From Frankiaceae bacterium (GTDB lineage Bacteria > Actinomycetota > Actinomycetes > JAVEEB01): DNA of 14,061 nucleotides. A program made the translations under genes and the position numbers. Below the pieces are notes generated by a model. It saw only the letters and a program-made list of their open reading frames with translations. It was not told the origin of the DNA and did not search any database. Positions 1-5,945 of the stretch are shown piece after piece (positions within the stretch are counted from its first letter, which is position 1; each line of letters begins with the position of its first letter). The stretch lies in contig JAVEEB010000175.1 in assembly GCA_030840665.1 (NCBI GenBank), positions 1 through 14,061 on the forward strand, in the 5' to 3' direction.

Positions 1-80
1 TCGTAGCCGCGGGCTCGCAGGTTGATACCGAGGGCGCGCGCCAGACCGGGATCGTCGTCAACCACCAGCACGCGCGTCAT
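1..80 (-). CDS. Response regulator, N-terminal fragment (KdpE-like, cut by window edge)
   Basis: Only the first 26 codons are inside the window. They read MTRVLVVDDDPGLARALGIN and then LRARGY. This is the first beta strand, the acidic cluster (Asp8-Asp10) and the first helix of a CheY-like receiver domain. The start codon (78-80) overlaps the stop codon of the upstream histidine kinase in an ATGA arrangement, so the two are translationally coupled and must be cognate partners. The sequence before the ATG has only a weak ribosome-binding site, which fits coupling. Because the kinase is KdpD-like, the regulator is probably of the KdpE/OmpR family, but the phosphoacceptor Asp and the DNA-binding domain lie outside the window, so the family is inferred from the partner. 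Confidence 0.85.
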   Translation of the reverse strand, partial: MTRVLVVDDDPGLARALGINLRARGY

Positions 81-1519
81 TCCGGCTCGCCCATCGCTAT
101 CGGGATCGCCAGCCGCATCGTCAGGCCTCCGCCGTCCGTGCGCCCTGGGGTCAGCGTCGCATGCAGCGCGTCGGCGAAGCCGGCGGCCACCGTCAAGCCC
201 AGCCCGATGCCTTCGGGTGTGCGATCCCCCGCTCGTTGAAAGGGCTCGAAGATCCGGGTCCAGTCCACGTCCGGGAGCCCGGGGCCGTGGTCGATGACCT
301 CGCACACGACTGTGGTGCCGCGCACGGCGCCGCGCACCGTCACCATCATCCCGGCCGGGCTGTACCGCAACGCGTTCTGCACCAGGTTCGCGACGATCCG
401 CTCGGCCAGCCCGACGTCCGCCCGTACGTCGGGAAGGTCATCCGGCACGTCGACGTACACGCGGTCGGCGCCCGGCAGCCCGAGCAGCGAGCGGGCGACG
501 ATCTCGTCCAGGGCGACGGGCTGCAGCGAAGCGGTGACCACGCCGGCCCGCAATCGCGAGGCTGCCAACAGGTTTTCGACGAGTTGCTGCAGCCGGTCGG
601 CGCCGTCCTCGATCGTCTCGAGGAAGCTGTCGGCCTCCGCGGGTGTCCAGGTCACGTCCGTTTGGCGCAGGCTGGTGACGGCGGCCTTGACCCCGGCCAG
701 CGGGGTGCGCAGATCGTGGCCGACCGCCGCCAGGAGCGCCGTGCGCATGCGGTCACCGGCCTCGATCGCGGCCGCTGCGGAGGCACGGCGAGCCAACTGC
801 CGACCCTCGAGGGCGGTGGCGGCGGCGTCCGCGAACGCCGTGAGGACGCGTTGGTCCGCAGCAAAAAGCTCCGGCCCTTGTACGACGAGCACGGGACCGG
901 ACTCCGACGGGATCCGCAGCTCCTGGTCACCCGAACCATCGTCGTCGCGCACCGTCACGGTCTCGGCGGTCACCCACATATCCCCGTCGCGCTCGAGCAG
1001 CGACACTGTGCGCATTCCGAAGAGGTCCGCGACGTGCCGCAGCACCCCTGGCAACGTCTGCTGCTCCGCCAGCGCGGCCCCGGCGATCGCCGCCAGCGCA
1101 TGGGCCTCCGCGCGCGCCCGCGTCGCCTCCACGGTGCGCCGCGCCGCGCGGTCGACGACGGCGCTGACGGCGACCGCAACTGTCAGGTACACGACGAGCA
1201 CGACGAGCAGCTCGGAGGAGCCGACCGCGAACGTGCCGTACGGCGGGGTGAAGAACCAGTTCAGCACCGCTGCGCCGGCGACGGCTGCCGGCAACGCGAC
1301 CCACATCCCGCCGACCAGCGCGCCTCCGACAACCATCAGCAGAACCAGCAGGACCGGCGTCGCCAGTGGCGTCGAGGAACGGTGCGGCACCAGCAGCGAG
1401 GTGATGATCGGCAGGCCGATCACCACCAGCACCGCCCCGGCGGCTCGGCGCCGCATGCCGACGCCGCCGTCGTGGACCGGCAGCAGTCCCAGGTGCGGCG
1501 ACCGCGGCCCGACTGGCAT
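77..1519 (-). CDS. Short KdpD-like sensor histidine kinase (DUF4118-GAF-HisKA-HATPase)
   Basis: A 480-residue membrane sensor kinase that matches only the C-terminal half of KdpD. In order: four closely packed TM segments at about residues 25-45, 52-71, 72-90 and 103-122, containing the DUF4118-type NWFFTPPYGTF; a GAF-like region at about 140-240; a HisKA H-box GHDLRTPLAG with phospho-acceptor His268; and an ATPase domain with N-box Asn378/Asn382, DHGPGLP (410-416), F-box FEPF (424-427) and GIGLGL (437-442). The large N-terminal KdpD and USP-like cytoplasmic domains of classical ~900-residue KdpD are absent. The GAGAGG-like site (GAGAGG) 8 nt before the ATG at 1519 supports this start, with an in-frame Met at residue 22 as the alternative. 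It lies 12 nt after the K+ transporter stop and overlaps the response-regulator start by 4 nt, so all three look co-transcribed. Its likely role is K+ or turgor sensing; the ligand is unknown. Confidence 0.92.
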   Translation of the reverse strand: MPVGPRSPHLGLLPVHDGGVGMRRRAAGAVLVVIGLPIITSLLVPHRSSTPLATPVLLVLLMVVGGALVGGMWVALPAAVAGAAVLNWFFTPPYGTFAVGSSELLVVLVVYLTVAVAVSAVVDRAARRTVEATRARAEAHALAAIAGAALAEQQTLPGVLRHVADLFGMRTVSLLERDGDMWVTAETVTVRDDDGSGDQELRIPSESGPVLVVQGPELFAADQRVLTAFADAAATALEGRQLARRASAAAAIEAGDRMRTALLAAVGHDLRTPLAGVKAAVTSLRQTDVTWTPAEADSFLETIEDGADRLQQLVENLLAASRLRAGVVTASLQPVALDEIVARSLLGLPGADRVYVDVPDDLPDVRADVGLAERIVANLVQNALRYSPAGMMVTVRGAVRGTTVVCEVIDHGPGLPDVDWTRIFEPFQRAGDRTPEGIGLGLTVAAGFADALHATLTPGRTDGGGLTMRLAIPIAMGEPE

Positions 1520-1531
1520 GGGGTCAGCCTC

Positions 1532-3493
1532 TCACCTGGTGGCTCCGACGAGCGGCACGTCGTCCACCGCGCCCAGCTCTTCGGCCGCATCGCGACTGGA
1601 CAGCAACTGCCACGGGACGCTGGTCACCATGACCCCGGGCTGGAAGAGCAGCCGGCCCTTGAGCCGCAGCGCGCTCTGATTGTGCAGCAGTTGCTCCCAC
1701 CAGCGACCCACCACGTACTCGGGAATGAACACGCACACGACGTCGCGTGGCGATTCGCGGCGGAGGCGGCCCACGTAGTCGATGAGCGGTTGAGTGATCT
1801 CGCGGTACGGCGACTCGATCACGACGAGGGGGATCGGCATCCCGCGCTTGCCCCACTCGTCGATCAGCTTCGCCGTCTCGGGGGGATCGACCTGCACCGT
1901 GACGGCGACCAGCGAATGCGGCCGCGTTGCCCGGGCAAAGGCAAGGGCTCGCAGTGTCGGTTCGTGCAGCCGCGACACCGGCACGACCGCGTGGATCCGG
2001 CTGGGTGCGGTGATGCCGGCGGCGCGGGGCTGGAGTTCGCGGTCCACGTGGTCGTAGTGGCGGCGGATCCGCAGCATCAACGCGTAGAGGAGCGGCATGG
2101 CGATGACGACGATGTACGCACCGTGAACGAACTTCGTCACGAGCACGAGCACCAGCACGAGGGCGGTCGCCGCGGCTCCCGCGCCATTGATGGCCTGAGA
2201 CCGGCGCATGGACCGGCGCGCGGCAGCATCGACACTCGCGGCGAGCGCTGTCGACCAGTGCTTCACCATGCCGGCCTGGCTCAGAGTGAACGAGACGAAG
2301 ACGCCGATGATGTAGAGCTGGATGAGCCGCGTCACGTCCGCGTTGAAGGCGATGATGAGCAGCACTGCCAAGCCCGCCAGCAGCACCACCCCGTTGCTGA
2401 AGACGAGCCGGTCGCCGCGCTTGGAGAGCTGCCGGGGCAGGTATCCGTCGCGCGCGAGCAAGGAACTCAGGACAGGAAAGCCGTTGTACGCCGTGTTGGC
2501 CGCCAGCACGAGGATTGCCGCCGTGAAGGCTTGCAGCAGGTAGAACATGACGCCATGACCGAAGACGGCCAACCCGATCTGGCTCAGGGCGGTCTTCTGC
2601 GCTTGGCCCGCGGGCAACCCGATCACGTTCGCCGCGGTTTCCGCCATGTGGACATGGGTGGTCATCGCCAGCACCGTCGTGCCGACGAACATCGCGATGG
2701 CCAGCGTGCCCATGATGGCGAGGGTGGCAGCCGCGTTGCGTGCCTTGGGTTTGGTGAAACTCGGCACTCCGTTGCTGACCGCCTCGACCCCCGTCAGGGC
2801 CGTACAACCGCTGGCAAACGCACGGAGCGCGAGGAACACAGTGGCAAGCCCGCCAGTGTGCTGCGCGGCGGTGATGGTGTAGCTCGCGCTCTCGGCCGAC
2901 AGGTGCGTGCCGGTGGCCGTCCGCACGATCGCGACCACGATGAGTGCCAGCATCGCGAGCACAAATCCGTAGGTGGGGATGGCGAATGCGCGTCCGGATT
3001 CCTTGACGCCGCGAAGGTTCACGAAGGTCAGCAGGGCAACGAATCCGACGGACAACGACACGGCCTGCGGCACGAGCTGCGGGAAGGCGGACGTGATCGC
3101 GGCCACGCCGGCCACGACCGATACCGCGACGGTCAGGACGTAGTCGACGAGCAACGCGCTCGCGGCGACGAGGCTGGCACGTTCACCGAGATTTGCCTTG
3201 CTCACGGTGTACGCGCCGCCGCCGTCGGGGTAGGCGTGGCAGGTCTGCCGGTACGACGCGACCACGATGACGAGCAGTGCCACCACGGCGGCGGCGAGCC
3301 AGGGCGTCAACGTCAGCAGTGCGAGGCCGCCAAGGCCGAGGACGAGAACGATCTGCTCGGTGGCGTACGCGACGGAGCTCAGCGGGTCTGAGCAGAAGAC
3401 GGGCAACGCCAGCCATTTCGGCAACAGCGTGTCGCCGAGCCGATCGGTCCGCAGCGGTCGGCCGACGACGAGGCGTTTCGAGGTGTCCAACAT
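1532..3493 (-). CDS. kimA: KimA-family high-affinity K+ importer (APC superfamily)
   Basis: A 653-residue APC-superfamily permease closely resembling Bacillus KimA (YdaO), a proton-coupled K+ importer of about 600 residues. Family blocks visible: SDPLSSVAYATEQI (35-48), YPDGGGAYTVSKANLGE (88-104), LLVDYVLTVAVS (114-125), ALTGVEAVSNGVP (232-244), RGDRLVFSNG (359-368) and SFTLSQAGM (401-409). About twelve hydrophobic segments fill residues 25-480. The soluble C-terminal domain (about 495-650) keeps the KimA-type LHNQSALRL (603-611). Asp36, Tyr43, Asp117 and Thr121 fall at the same numbers as residues I recall being tied to K+ binding in KimA. The ATG at 3493 has AGGAGA 5 nt upstream; an open frame extends back to 3955 but runs through the neighbouring gene, so it is not used. 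In Bacillus, KimA is inhibited by c-di-AMP. Here it heads an operon with a KdpD-like kinase, which suggests two-component control. KimA family assignment is secure; K+ as substrate is by homology. Confidence 0.93.
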   Translation of the reverse strand: MLDTSKRLVVGRPLRTDRLGDTLLPKWLALPVFCSDPLSSVAYATEQIVLVLGLGGLALLTLTPWLAAAVVALLVIVVASYRQTCHAYPDGGGAYTVSKANLGERASLVAASALLVDYVLTVAVSVVAGVAAITSAFPQLVPQAVSLSVGFVALLTFVNLRGVKESGRAFAIPTYGFVLAMLALIVVAIVRTATGTHLSAESASYTITAAQHTGGLATVFLALRAFASGCTALTGVEAVSNGVPSFTKPKARNAAATLAIMGTLAIAMFVGTTVLAMTTHVHMAETAANVIGLPAGQAQKTALSQIGLAVFGHGVMFYLLQAFTAAILVLAANTAYNGFPVLSSLLARDGYLPRQLSKRGDRLVFSNGVVLLAGLAVLLIIAFNADVTRLIQLYIIGVFVSFTLSQAGMVKHWSTALAASVDAAARRSMRRSQAINGAGAAATALVLVLVLVTKFVHGAYIVVIAMPLLYALMLRIRRHYDHVDRELQPRAAGITAPSRIHAVVPVSRLHEPTLRALAFARATRPHSLVAVTVQVDPPETAKLIDEWGKRGMPIPLVVIESPYREITQPLIDYVGRLRRESPRDVVCVFIPEYVVGRWWEQLLHNQSALRLKGRLLFQPGVMVTSVPWQLLSSRDAAEELGAVDDVPLVGATR

Positions 3494-3562
3494 GGTGGTC
3501 TCCTGGTGGGGGACCGCCAGCGTCGCTCCGCCCAGGCGGGAAATTCGCCGTCGTGACGAGAC

Positions 3563-3619
3563 CTTGATGCCAGGTCGCCGCTTCTTGACACTTTGTTGAT
3601 GCCAGGGGCTGTTGATGCC
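3563..3619 (-). repeat. Direct repeats GGCATCAA upstream of kimA; possible regulator-binding site
   Basis: Read on the minus strand, the 137-bp gap before kimA contains GGCATCAACA twice (complements of 3610-3619 and 3594-3603), exactly 16 bp apart. A third copy, GGCATCAAG (3563-3571), lies exactly 32 bp further on. Within the same stretch ATCAACAA (3593-3600) and GTCAAGAA (3582-3589) form a direct repeat of 11-bp period, the geometry used by OmpR/PhoB-family regulators such as KdpE. The repeats lie about 70-126 bp before the kimA start. That they bind the neighbouring response regulator is inference. The rest of the gap shows only the ribosome-binding site and no clear promoter or ydaO-type riboswitch. 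Confidence 0.45.
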
Positions 3620-3630
3620 CACGGGCTGGG

Positions 3631-4197
3631 TCAGCCGCGTTGGCTCGCCGCTTCCCGCGAGGCTCCCTGACCGCGTGACGGCAGGAGGCGCCACAACCGC
3701 CCCGACGCGACCGCCAGGGCCGCCAGCAGGATCCAGGTCAGCGGCGTGAAGGCGCCGCCTGTCGACGTCCACTGACCGTCCGTGAACGCGTACGTCACCC
3801 CTGACTGCACATAGCGGAACCCGGCCCAGGTGAACGTGCCGGTCGCATGCGGCTGCCCGGCCCGCACGCCATCGCCGAATGCATGGATGGCCTCGTTGAG
3901 CCACGACGTCATCAGGAGGACGGCGGTGGCGACTGCCACTCCCGTCGCCACCCACGAGTGTCGCGGGCCGTCGCCGAACTCGGCCGCGCGGTACTCCGCC
4001 GCGAGCTGGCGGCTGTTGCCGAGCCGGCGGATCGCCTCGCGGCCACCGATGTCATGCGCTGCCTCGAGGAGGTTCTCCCGAACTTCACGTCTGTGCGCGA
4101 TGCGGGCGCTGCGCGGCAGGTCGTACAGCCGCTGGTCGAGCGTCCACACAACGAGCTCGATGCGCAGCCGGTCGACCCAGGAGGGGGAGGGGGCCAT
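3631..4197 (-). CDS. HAAS-like two-TM membrane protein partnered with PadR regulator
   Basis: A 188-residue protein. Residues about 5-75 are a hydrophilic helical region (IELVVWTLDQRLYDLP, then HRREVRENLLEAA and IRRLGNSRQLAAEY) resembling the HAAS/DUF1700-type domain that is typically encoded beside PadR regulators. A first TM segment spans about 80-100. An external Trp/Tyr/Gly-rich stretch of about 50 residues (108-150) follows, then a second TM at about 152-170 and a basic cytoplasmic tail. It starts 1 nt after the stop codon of the PadR gene, so the pair is translationally coupled. In such modules the membrane partner is thought to relay a signal or to accompany a PadR-controlled envelope function, but no specific role is established here. 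The family call is by architecture and context; no catalytic motif is visible. Confidence 0.8.
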   Translation of the reverse strand: MAPSPSWVDRLRIELVVWTLDQRLYDLPRSARIAHRREVRENLLEAAHDIGGREAIRRLGNSRQLAAEYRAAEFGDGPRHSWVATGVAVATAVLLMTSWLNEAIHAFGDGVRAGQPHATGTFTWAGFRYVQSGVTYAFTDGQWTSTGGAFTPLTWILLAALAVASGRLWRLLPSRGQGASREAASQRG

Positions 4198-4198
4198 G

Positions 4199-4564
4199 TC
4201 AGCTTCCTTTGCTCGGAGAGGTGGGGACGGGGCGGCTGAGCACCCCGTGGACGAGGGTCGTCAGGGACAGCCATTGGGCGGCGCCGGCAGCCAGGGCGTC
4301 GTAGCCGGCTGCTGTCGGCAGGTAGTACTTGCGCGCGGGGCCGGCCGTCGACGGCACGAGGTGAGCAGCCAGCCGGCCCTCGCGTTCGAGCCGCGCCAGG
4401 GCGGGATAGACGGTGCCTTCCAGGACGTCGGTGAGCCCGATGGCGTGCAGGCGCTGGACCACTTCGTAGCCGTAGGACTCGCGCTCGGCGAGCAGCTGCA
4501 GCAGCAGAAGCGACAGCACGCCCTTGAGGAGTTGGGGGTCGTGGGTCGGTGGCATGGAACTCAC
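4199..4564 (-). CDS. PadR-family transcriptional regulator
   Basis: A 121-residue winged-helix repressor of the short (one-domain plus helix) PadR type. The diagnostic sequences are LLQLLAERESYGYEVVQRLH (residues 21-40) and EGTVYPALARLEREGRL (49-65), which cover the recognition helix and the start of the wing, followed by ARKYYLPTAAGYDAL (77-91), the wing and linker to the dimerisation helix. The start is uncertain: GTG at 4564 gives the full length, while ATG at 4555 (Met4) is equally possible; neither has a strong ribosome-binding site. Its gene is followed after 1 nt by the HAAS-like membrane protein gene, the usual pairing. An inverted repeat directly upstream suggests autoregulation. The inducer and other targets cannot be read from the sequence. 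Confidence 0.92.
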   Translation of the reverse strand: MSSMPPTHDPQLLKGVLSLLLLQLLAERESYGYEVVQRLHAIGLTDVLEGTVYPALARLEREGRLAAHLVPSTAGPARKYYLPTAAGYDALAAGAAQWLSLTTLVHGVLSRPVPTSPSKGS

Positions 4565-4573
4565 GATGCGACA

Positions 4574-4596
4574 GCTACCCGATTAAGTCAAGTAGC
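4574..4596. promoter_or_regulatory. Inverted repeat GCTAC-N13-GTAGC, candidate PadR operator
   Basis: Perfect 5-bp arms (4574-4578 and 4592-4596) separated by 13 bp of AT-richer sequence lie 10-32 bp upstream of the PadR start codon. PadR proteins commonly bind dyads of similar overall size in their own promoters. The enclosed minus-strand TTGACTTAAT could be part of the promoter. The assignment as operator is inferred from position and symmetry. Confidence 0.4.
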
Positions 4597-4694
4597 AGAG
4601 TTGCTCCAGTAGTCATTCATGCCCGATTGGCAGGATCGCCGGCCGGCCGGAACCGGGCCCTGGTGTTCACCCGATCGCCGTGCTACCTTCCAGG

Positions 4695-4712
4695 TGTCAG
4701 AAAAAGCTGACA
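4695..4712. promoter_or_regulatory. Inverted repeat TGTCAG-N6-CTGACA, candidate ArsR-type operator
   Basis: Perfect 6-bp arms with an A-rich centre (aaaaag) lie 15 bp before the start codon of the ArsR-type regulator and directly upstream of its GAAGGAG ribosome-binding site. ArsR-family dimers bind short dyads over their own promoters, so autoregulation of this gene and the downstream genes is the simplest reading. The 162-bp divergent gap also holds a GC-rich palindromic stretch at about 4639-4652 with no clear role. Confidence 0.55.
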
Positions 4713-4726
4713 TGTGAAGGAGCATC

Positions 4727-5077
4727 ATGACAAGGGGTTCGCCGACCGGCGACGAACTTGTCGAGATGCTTGCTGCCCTCGCCAACCCGATCCGGTTGCG
4801 CATCGTCGCCACCCTGGCCGAAGGCCGGGACTACGTGAGTCACCTGGCGCGCGAAATCGGCGTCAGCCGTCCGCTCCTGCACATGCACCTTCAGCGCCTC
4901 GAGAGCGCCGGGCTGATCGTGGGCCATCTCGAACTGTCCGACGACGGCAAGGCCATGAAGTATTTCGAACTCGCAGATTTCGACCTGCACGTCACCGCCT
5001 CCGTGCTCACCGAAGCGGCCAAGACCCTGTCCCGATCGGACCCGGAAAAGGGTCCAGCCCGTAAGGAGCACTCCTGA
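4727..5077 (+). CDS. ArsR-type winged-helix regulator without metal ligands
   Basis: A 116-residue winged-helix protein. LAALANPIRLRIVATLAEG (residues 15-33) is the hallmark ArsR/HTH_5 opening, VSHLAREIGVSRPLLHMHLQ (37-56) contains the recognition helix, and LESAGLIVGHLEL (58-70) leads into the wing. A C-terminal helix (about 84-102) would form the dimer interface. There are no cysteines and no ELCVCDL-type motif, so a metal-sensing role is unlikely; the signal could be a lipophilic compound or envelope stress. The GAAGGAG site upstream of the ATG at 4727 supports this start. Its stop codon shares one base with the start of the next gene (TGATG), so it heads an operon. A strong inverted repeat sits directly in front of it. 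Likely targets are itself, the two small membrane proteins and perhaps the MMPL transporter. Confidence 0.88.
   Translation: MTRGSPTGDELVEMLAALANPIRLRIVATLAEGRDYVSHLAREIGVSRPLLHMHLQRLESAGLIVGHLELSDDGKAMKYFELADFDLHVTASVLTEAAKTLSRSDPEKGPARKEHS
5038..5055 (+). other. Hairpin just before the ribosome-binding site of the first small membrane gene
   Basis: GGACCC (5038-5043), loop GGAAAA, GGGTCC (5050-5055): a perfect 6-bp stem lying in the last codons of the ArsR-type gene. It ends 7 nt before the AAGGAG (5063-5068) of the following gene. It could tune translation of the small protein, but it is also coding sequence and may be coincidental. Confidence 0.3.
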
Positions 5078-5343
5078 TGAGCGACCCAACTGTCACGTGG
5101 CCGGTGGTCGTCGCCGTTCTCGCCATCGTCTTCCTCATCGGGGGTGTGCTGGCGGCGATCCTCGACTTCTACAAGGCGCGGAAGGTGACCACGGCCGCCG
5201 ATGAGGTGCTTCGTCAGCTCGTCCAACGCTACGAGGCGCTGGCCGCCAACACCATGGAGGCGCAGCAGCGAGTAGGCGCCGACGTCGCCGAGCTGCGCAC
5301 CAGGACCGCAGCCATCGAGCAGATCCTGCGCTCGGTCGAATGA
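5077..5343 (+). CDS. Small one-TM coiled-coil protein A (PspB-like architecture)
   Basis: An 88-residue protein of no named family. A short N-terminus is followed by one TM segment (about residues 9-29, VVVAVLAIVFLIGGVLAAIL), a basic juxtamembrane FYKARK, and then a long amphipathic helix (about 42-87) that ends in ADVAELRTRTAAIEQILRSV. This layout, with one TM then a helix ending in a Leu/Ile-zipper and an IEQIL motif, resembles enterobacterial PspB (whose tail ends in a comparable RIQALESIL), but sequence homology is not shown. It starts within the stop codon of the ArsR-type gene and has AAGGAG with 8-nt spacing. A paralogue follows 100 bp later, roughly 60% identical over the shared 83 residues by hand alignment. 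The topology is probably N-out/C-in. Possible roles are an envelope-stress adaptor, a small transporter subunit or a membrane scaffold. Confidence 0.85.
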   Translation: MSDPTVTWPVVVAVLAIVFLIGGVLAAILDFYKARKVTTAADEVLRQLVQRYEALAANTMEAQQRVGADVAELRTRTAAIEQILRSVE

Positions 5344-5409
5344 TGGCCCGCACCCGCACTCTCCACGGCCACCCGCACATTGATGCGCCAATGCCCAGTC
5401 CAGCAAGGG

Positions 5410-5419
5410 CCTCTAGAGG
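5410..5419. repeat. Palindrome CCTCTAGAGG before the second small membrane gene
   Basis: A perfect 10-bp palindrome lies 10 nt upstream of the AAGGAG (5430-5435) of the second small gene, about where the first copy has its GGACCC hairpin. The rest of the 100-bp spacer (5344-5443) shows no ORF, promoter or terminator. Function is unknown. Confidence 0.3.
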
Positions 5420-5443
5420 TCCCGTTCGCAAGGAGCACCGCTC

Positions 5444-5761
5444 ATGAGCATGTACGCGACGGCCTTCGGTGTCATGGAGTCGTCGACGGCCGCGGCGACC
5501 GTTGAACCGGAGATCACGTGGCCCGAGGTCGGCATCATGTTCGTCATCGTGTTGGTCATCGGGGGAGTCCTGTCGGCCGTCCTCGCGTTCTACAAGATCC
5601 GCAAAGCGAGCCAACAAGAAGCAATGCTGCGTGTGCTCGTGCAGCGCCACGAGCAGTTGGCCGCCAGCACGATGGATGCGCAGCAACGGACGGCCGCCGA
5701 CGTGGCTGAGCTCCGATCACGCACGGCTTCGATCGAACAGATCCTGCGCACCGTCGAGTAA
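5444..5761 (+). CDS. Small one-TM coiled-coil protein B, tandem paralogue of protein A
   Basis: A 105-residue paralogue of the preceding small protein, with an extra N-terminus of about 17 residues. The TM segment is at about 28-50 (IMFVIVLVIGGVLSAVLAF), followed by YKIRK and a helical tail ending in ADVAELRSRTASIEQILRTV. The last 44 residues match the first paralogue at 34 positions, while the TM and linker have diverged more, so the cytoplasmic helix is the constrained part. The start at 5444 has AAGGAG at 8-nt spacing, identical to the first copy; Met3 and Met11 are less well placed. The duplication included the leader: 32 nt up to and including ATGAGC match at 25 positions without gaps. 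The pair may form a heterodimeric coiled coil. No family name can be given. Confidence 0.85.
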   Translation: MSMYATAFGVMESSTAAATVEPEITWPEVGIMFVIVLVIGGVLSAVLAFYKIRKASQQEAMLRVLVQRHEQLAASTMDAQQRTAADVAELRSRTASIEQILRTVE

Positions 5762-5945
5762 GGCGCTGCCGATGGGCTGCTGACAAGCGGTTCCCACCAC
5801 ACAACGCGCTACGTCCCGGCACGACTTCCACGCGCCGTCTTCACGCACCACCCGATACGCGATTGCCCTTGGCCCTCGTGCGATGCCGCCTGCCCTGAAA
5901 CGCCCTTCACGTCCACCGTTTCCCTCAGCTCTGAAAGGTCTTCCC

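Noticed and set aside
1524..2807. 427-residue minus-strand open frame inside kimA
   Set aside because: It overlaps kimA in another frame, has no domain and has an Arg/Gly/His/Pro-biased composition.
161..3391. 1076-residue plus-strand open frame
   Set aside because: It is antisense to the kinase and KimA genes, both of which show full family motifs. The translation is low-complexity (His/Arg/Gln/Asp-rich), as expected for a shadow frame in high-GC DNA.
3494..3630. c-di-AMP (ydaO-type) riboswitch before kimA
   Set aside because: Expected by analogy with Bacillus, but I cannot find the conserved core sequences in this short gap. A covariance-model search would settle it.
3494..3955. N-terminal extension of KimA
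   Set aside because: The frame stays open but runs through the HAAS-like gene. The KimA homology begins at the Met at 3493, which has its own AGGAGA site.
4639..4652. GC-rich palindromic run (CCGGCCGGCCGG) in the PadR/ArsR divergent gap
   Set aside because: A simple GC repeat of this kind arises easily in high-GC DNA. There is no gene end for it to terminate and no clear operator position.
5883..5945. 21-residue N-terminal extension of the MMPL transporter
   Set aside because: The extension is Pro/Arg-rich and lacks a ribosome-binding site. The Met at 5946 has GAAAGG at proper spacing and the family-typical start.
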